Assembly: GCA_033782935.1 (NCBI GenBank)
Contig: JAWQEG010000526.1
Location: 769,501-833,500, forward strand
Length of the DNA stretch: 64,000 nt
DNA from: Petrolisthes cinctipes
Lineage: Eukaryota; Arthropoda; Malacostraca; Decapoda; Porcellanidae
Reading direction: 5' to 3'
The position numbers and the translations under genes were made by a program. The stretch's first letter is position 1, and each line of letters begins with the position of its first letter. Shown here piece by piece: positions 63,328 through 64,000 of this stretch. A model generated the notes under the pieces. That model made no database searches, was not told the DNA's origin, and saw nothing but the letters and a program-made list of their open reading frames with translations.

Positions 63328-64000
63328 GTAGGCATGTACAGATTGCTTCTGGGACCCCAAAATATTAAATTTTCGGGTGTTTTGAGCCTGAATTTGAGAT
63401 ATAAACGGGTACAGAAGATACATGCACATTTTGACTTTGGGCATCTAAAATATCGATTTTCAGCATGTTTTGGGCCTGTATTTTGAAAATACTCTAACAC
63501 TAAGTAGGCATGTACAGATTGCTTCTAGGACCCCAAAATATTGAATTTTCGGGTGTTTTGAGCCTGAATTTGAGATATAAACGGGTACTGAAGATGCATG
63601 CACATATCGACTTTTGTGCACCTAAAAGATCGATTTTCAGTATGTTTTGAGCATGTATTTTGAAAATACTCTAACACGGAGTAGGCATGTACAGATCGCT
63701 TCTGGGACCCCTACATATCGAATTTTCGGGTGTTTTGGGACTGAATTTGAGATATCGACTTTTTGGCACCTAAGAGATCGATTTTTAGCATGTTTTTAGC
63801 CTATATTTTGAAAATATTCTAGCACTGAGTAGGCATGTACAGATTGCTTCTGGGACCCCAAAATATTGAATTTTCGTGTGTTTTGAGCCTGAATTTGAGA
63901 TATAAATGAGTACAGAAGATACATGCACATATTGACTTTGGGCACCAAAAATATCGATTTTCAGCATGTTTTGGGCCTGAATTTTGAAAATACTCTAACA
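63328..64000 (+). repeat. Array segment: start of a further unit, cut by the window end
   Basis: Order is M-L-S-M and the first part of an L. The M after the S landmark at 63785 has 'aatgagtacag' (63904), close to the 'aataagtacag' mark at 55433, 58940 and 61260, so another related block appears to begin and continue beyond base 64000. The array therefore extends past the window on this side. Confidence 0.85.

Larger units (their letters stand above)
1..64000 (+). repeat. Satellite array with higher-order repeats, whole window
   Basis: Every part of the window can be read as copies of one repeat of 148, 176 or 177 bp. Each copy carries the same landmark words in the same order: 'gtaggcatgtacagat', 'cttctggga', 'gaattttcggg', 'gatat', 'ggca', 'cgattttcag' or 'cgatttttag', and 'attttgaaaata'. 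No copy is inverted and no foreign sequence interrupts the array. Three classes recur: S (148 bp), M (176 bp) and L (177 bp). They are ordered mostly S-M-L, giving a 501-bp period, and two trimer versions alternate to give a 1002-bp period in the best-kept parts. Such long one-way arrays of nucleosome-sized units are typical of centromeric or pericentromeric satellites in plants and animals; that location is inferred. I do not recognise the family. There are no genes in any stretch of the window. Confidence 0.97.

Noticed and set aside
1..64000. CRISPR array
   Set aside because: The repeated unit is 148-177 bp with no unique spacers; all sequence between landmarks is itself repeated. This is head-to-tail satellite DNA.
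1..64000. Transposon or LTR internal repeats as the source of the periodicity
   Set aside because: No terminal repeats, primer binding site, polypurine tract, coding remnant or target duplication seen, and no inverted copies. Origin of the monomer from an element cannot be excluded but is not visible here.
1..64000. Telomeric repeats, rDNA spacer or 5S rDNA
   Set aside because: No short telomere-like repeat, no rRNA gene, and no internal promoter boxes of 5S or tRNA genes were recognised in the monomers.
1..64000. Restriction-like periodic words (ATCGAT, TGTACA, ATGCAT, GTGCAC) as functional sites
   Set aside because: They are part of the repeated monomer and useful as class markers (GTGCAC mainly L2, ATGCAT mainly L), but nothing shows they act as sites in the cell.

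Overview
The window is one uninterrupted block of satellite DNA. I find no gene, RNA gene, transposon, CRISPR array or unique sequence on either strand. About 380 head-to-tail monomers, all in the same orientation, fill it from base 1 to base 64000, and both ends cut through a monomer. The sequence is AT-rich. The size (one orientation over 64 kb), the nucleosome-scale monomer and the higher-order structure point to the centromeric or pericentromeric heterochromatin of a eukaryotic nuclear genome. I do not recognise the satellite family and cannot name the organism.

Three monomer classes make up the array. I name them S (short, 148 bp), M (middle, 176 bp) and L (long, 177 bp), counting from one 'gtaggcatg' to the next. 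S equals L minus one 29-bp deletion between two ATAT words. M equals L minus one T, with several CG sites changed to TG. The basic repeat is S-M-L = 501 bp. Two diverged versions (type 1 and type 2) alternate in the best-ordered parts to make a 1002-bp hexamer, S1-M1-L1-S2-M2-L2. A clean example is 40188-41189.

Layout: 1-2716 is mostly regular trimers. 2717-9392 is strongly scrambled, with lost and extra monomers. 9393-15246 is trimers and S-M-L-L tetramers and includes a diverged second copy of the first 1.65 kb of the window. 15247-18516 is rich in 491-bp trimers that carry a shared 10-bp deletion. 18517-24746 is a 3115-bp block present twice in tandem. 24747-27240 is scrambled, with hybrid monomers. 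27241-32580 is a 2671-bp tandem duplication of regular hexamers. 32462-36871 is a 2293-bp tandem duplication whose second copy lost one M. 36872-45186 is regular trimers and tetramers, including a 1178-bp tandem duplication. 45187-48849 is a 2170-bp duplication whose second copy again lost one M. 48850-54855 is mixed and ends in a run of pure S-L dimers. 54856-58863 is the most regular block (eight consecutive 501-bp trimers). 58864-63327 is a 2320-bp duplication whose second copy also lost one M. 63328-64000 begins another unit.

The main biology is therefore satellite evolution: stepwise amplification by unequal exchange, repeated local block duplications, monomer-level hybrids, and preserved DNA-shape signals (a dyad with a paired change and A/T tracts about every 11 bp). 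All monomer orders and coordinates were read by eye from landmark words, so single positions may be off by a few bases. No alignment or dot plot was run.
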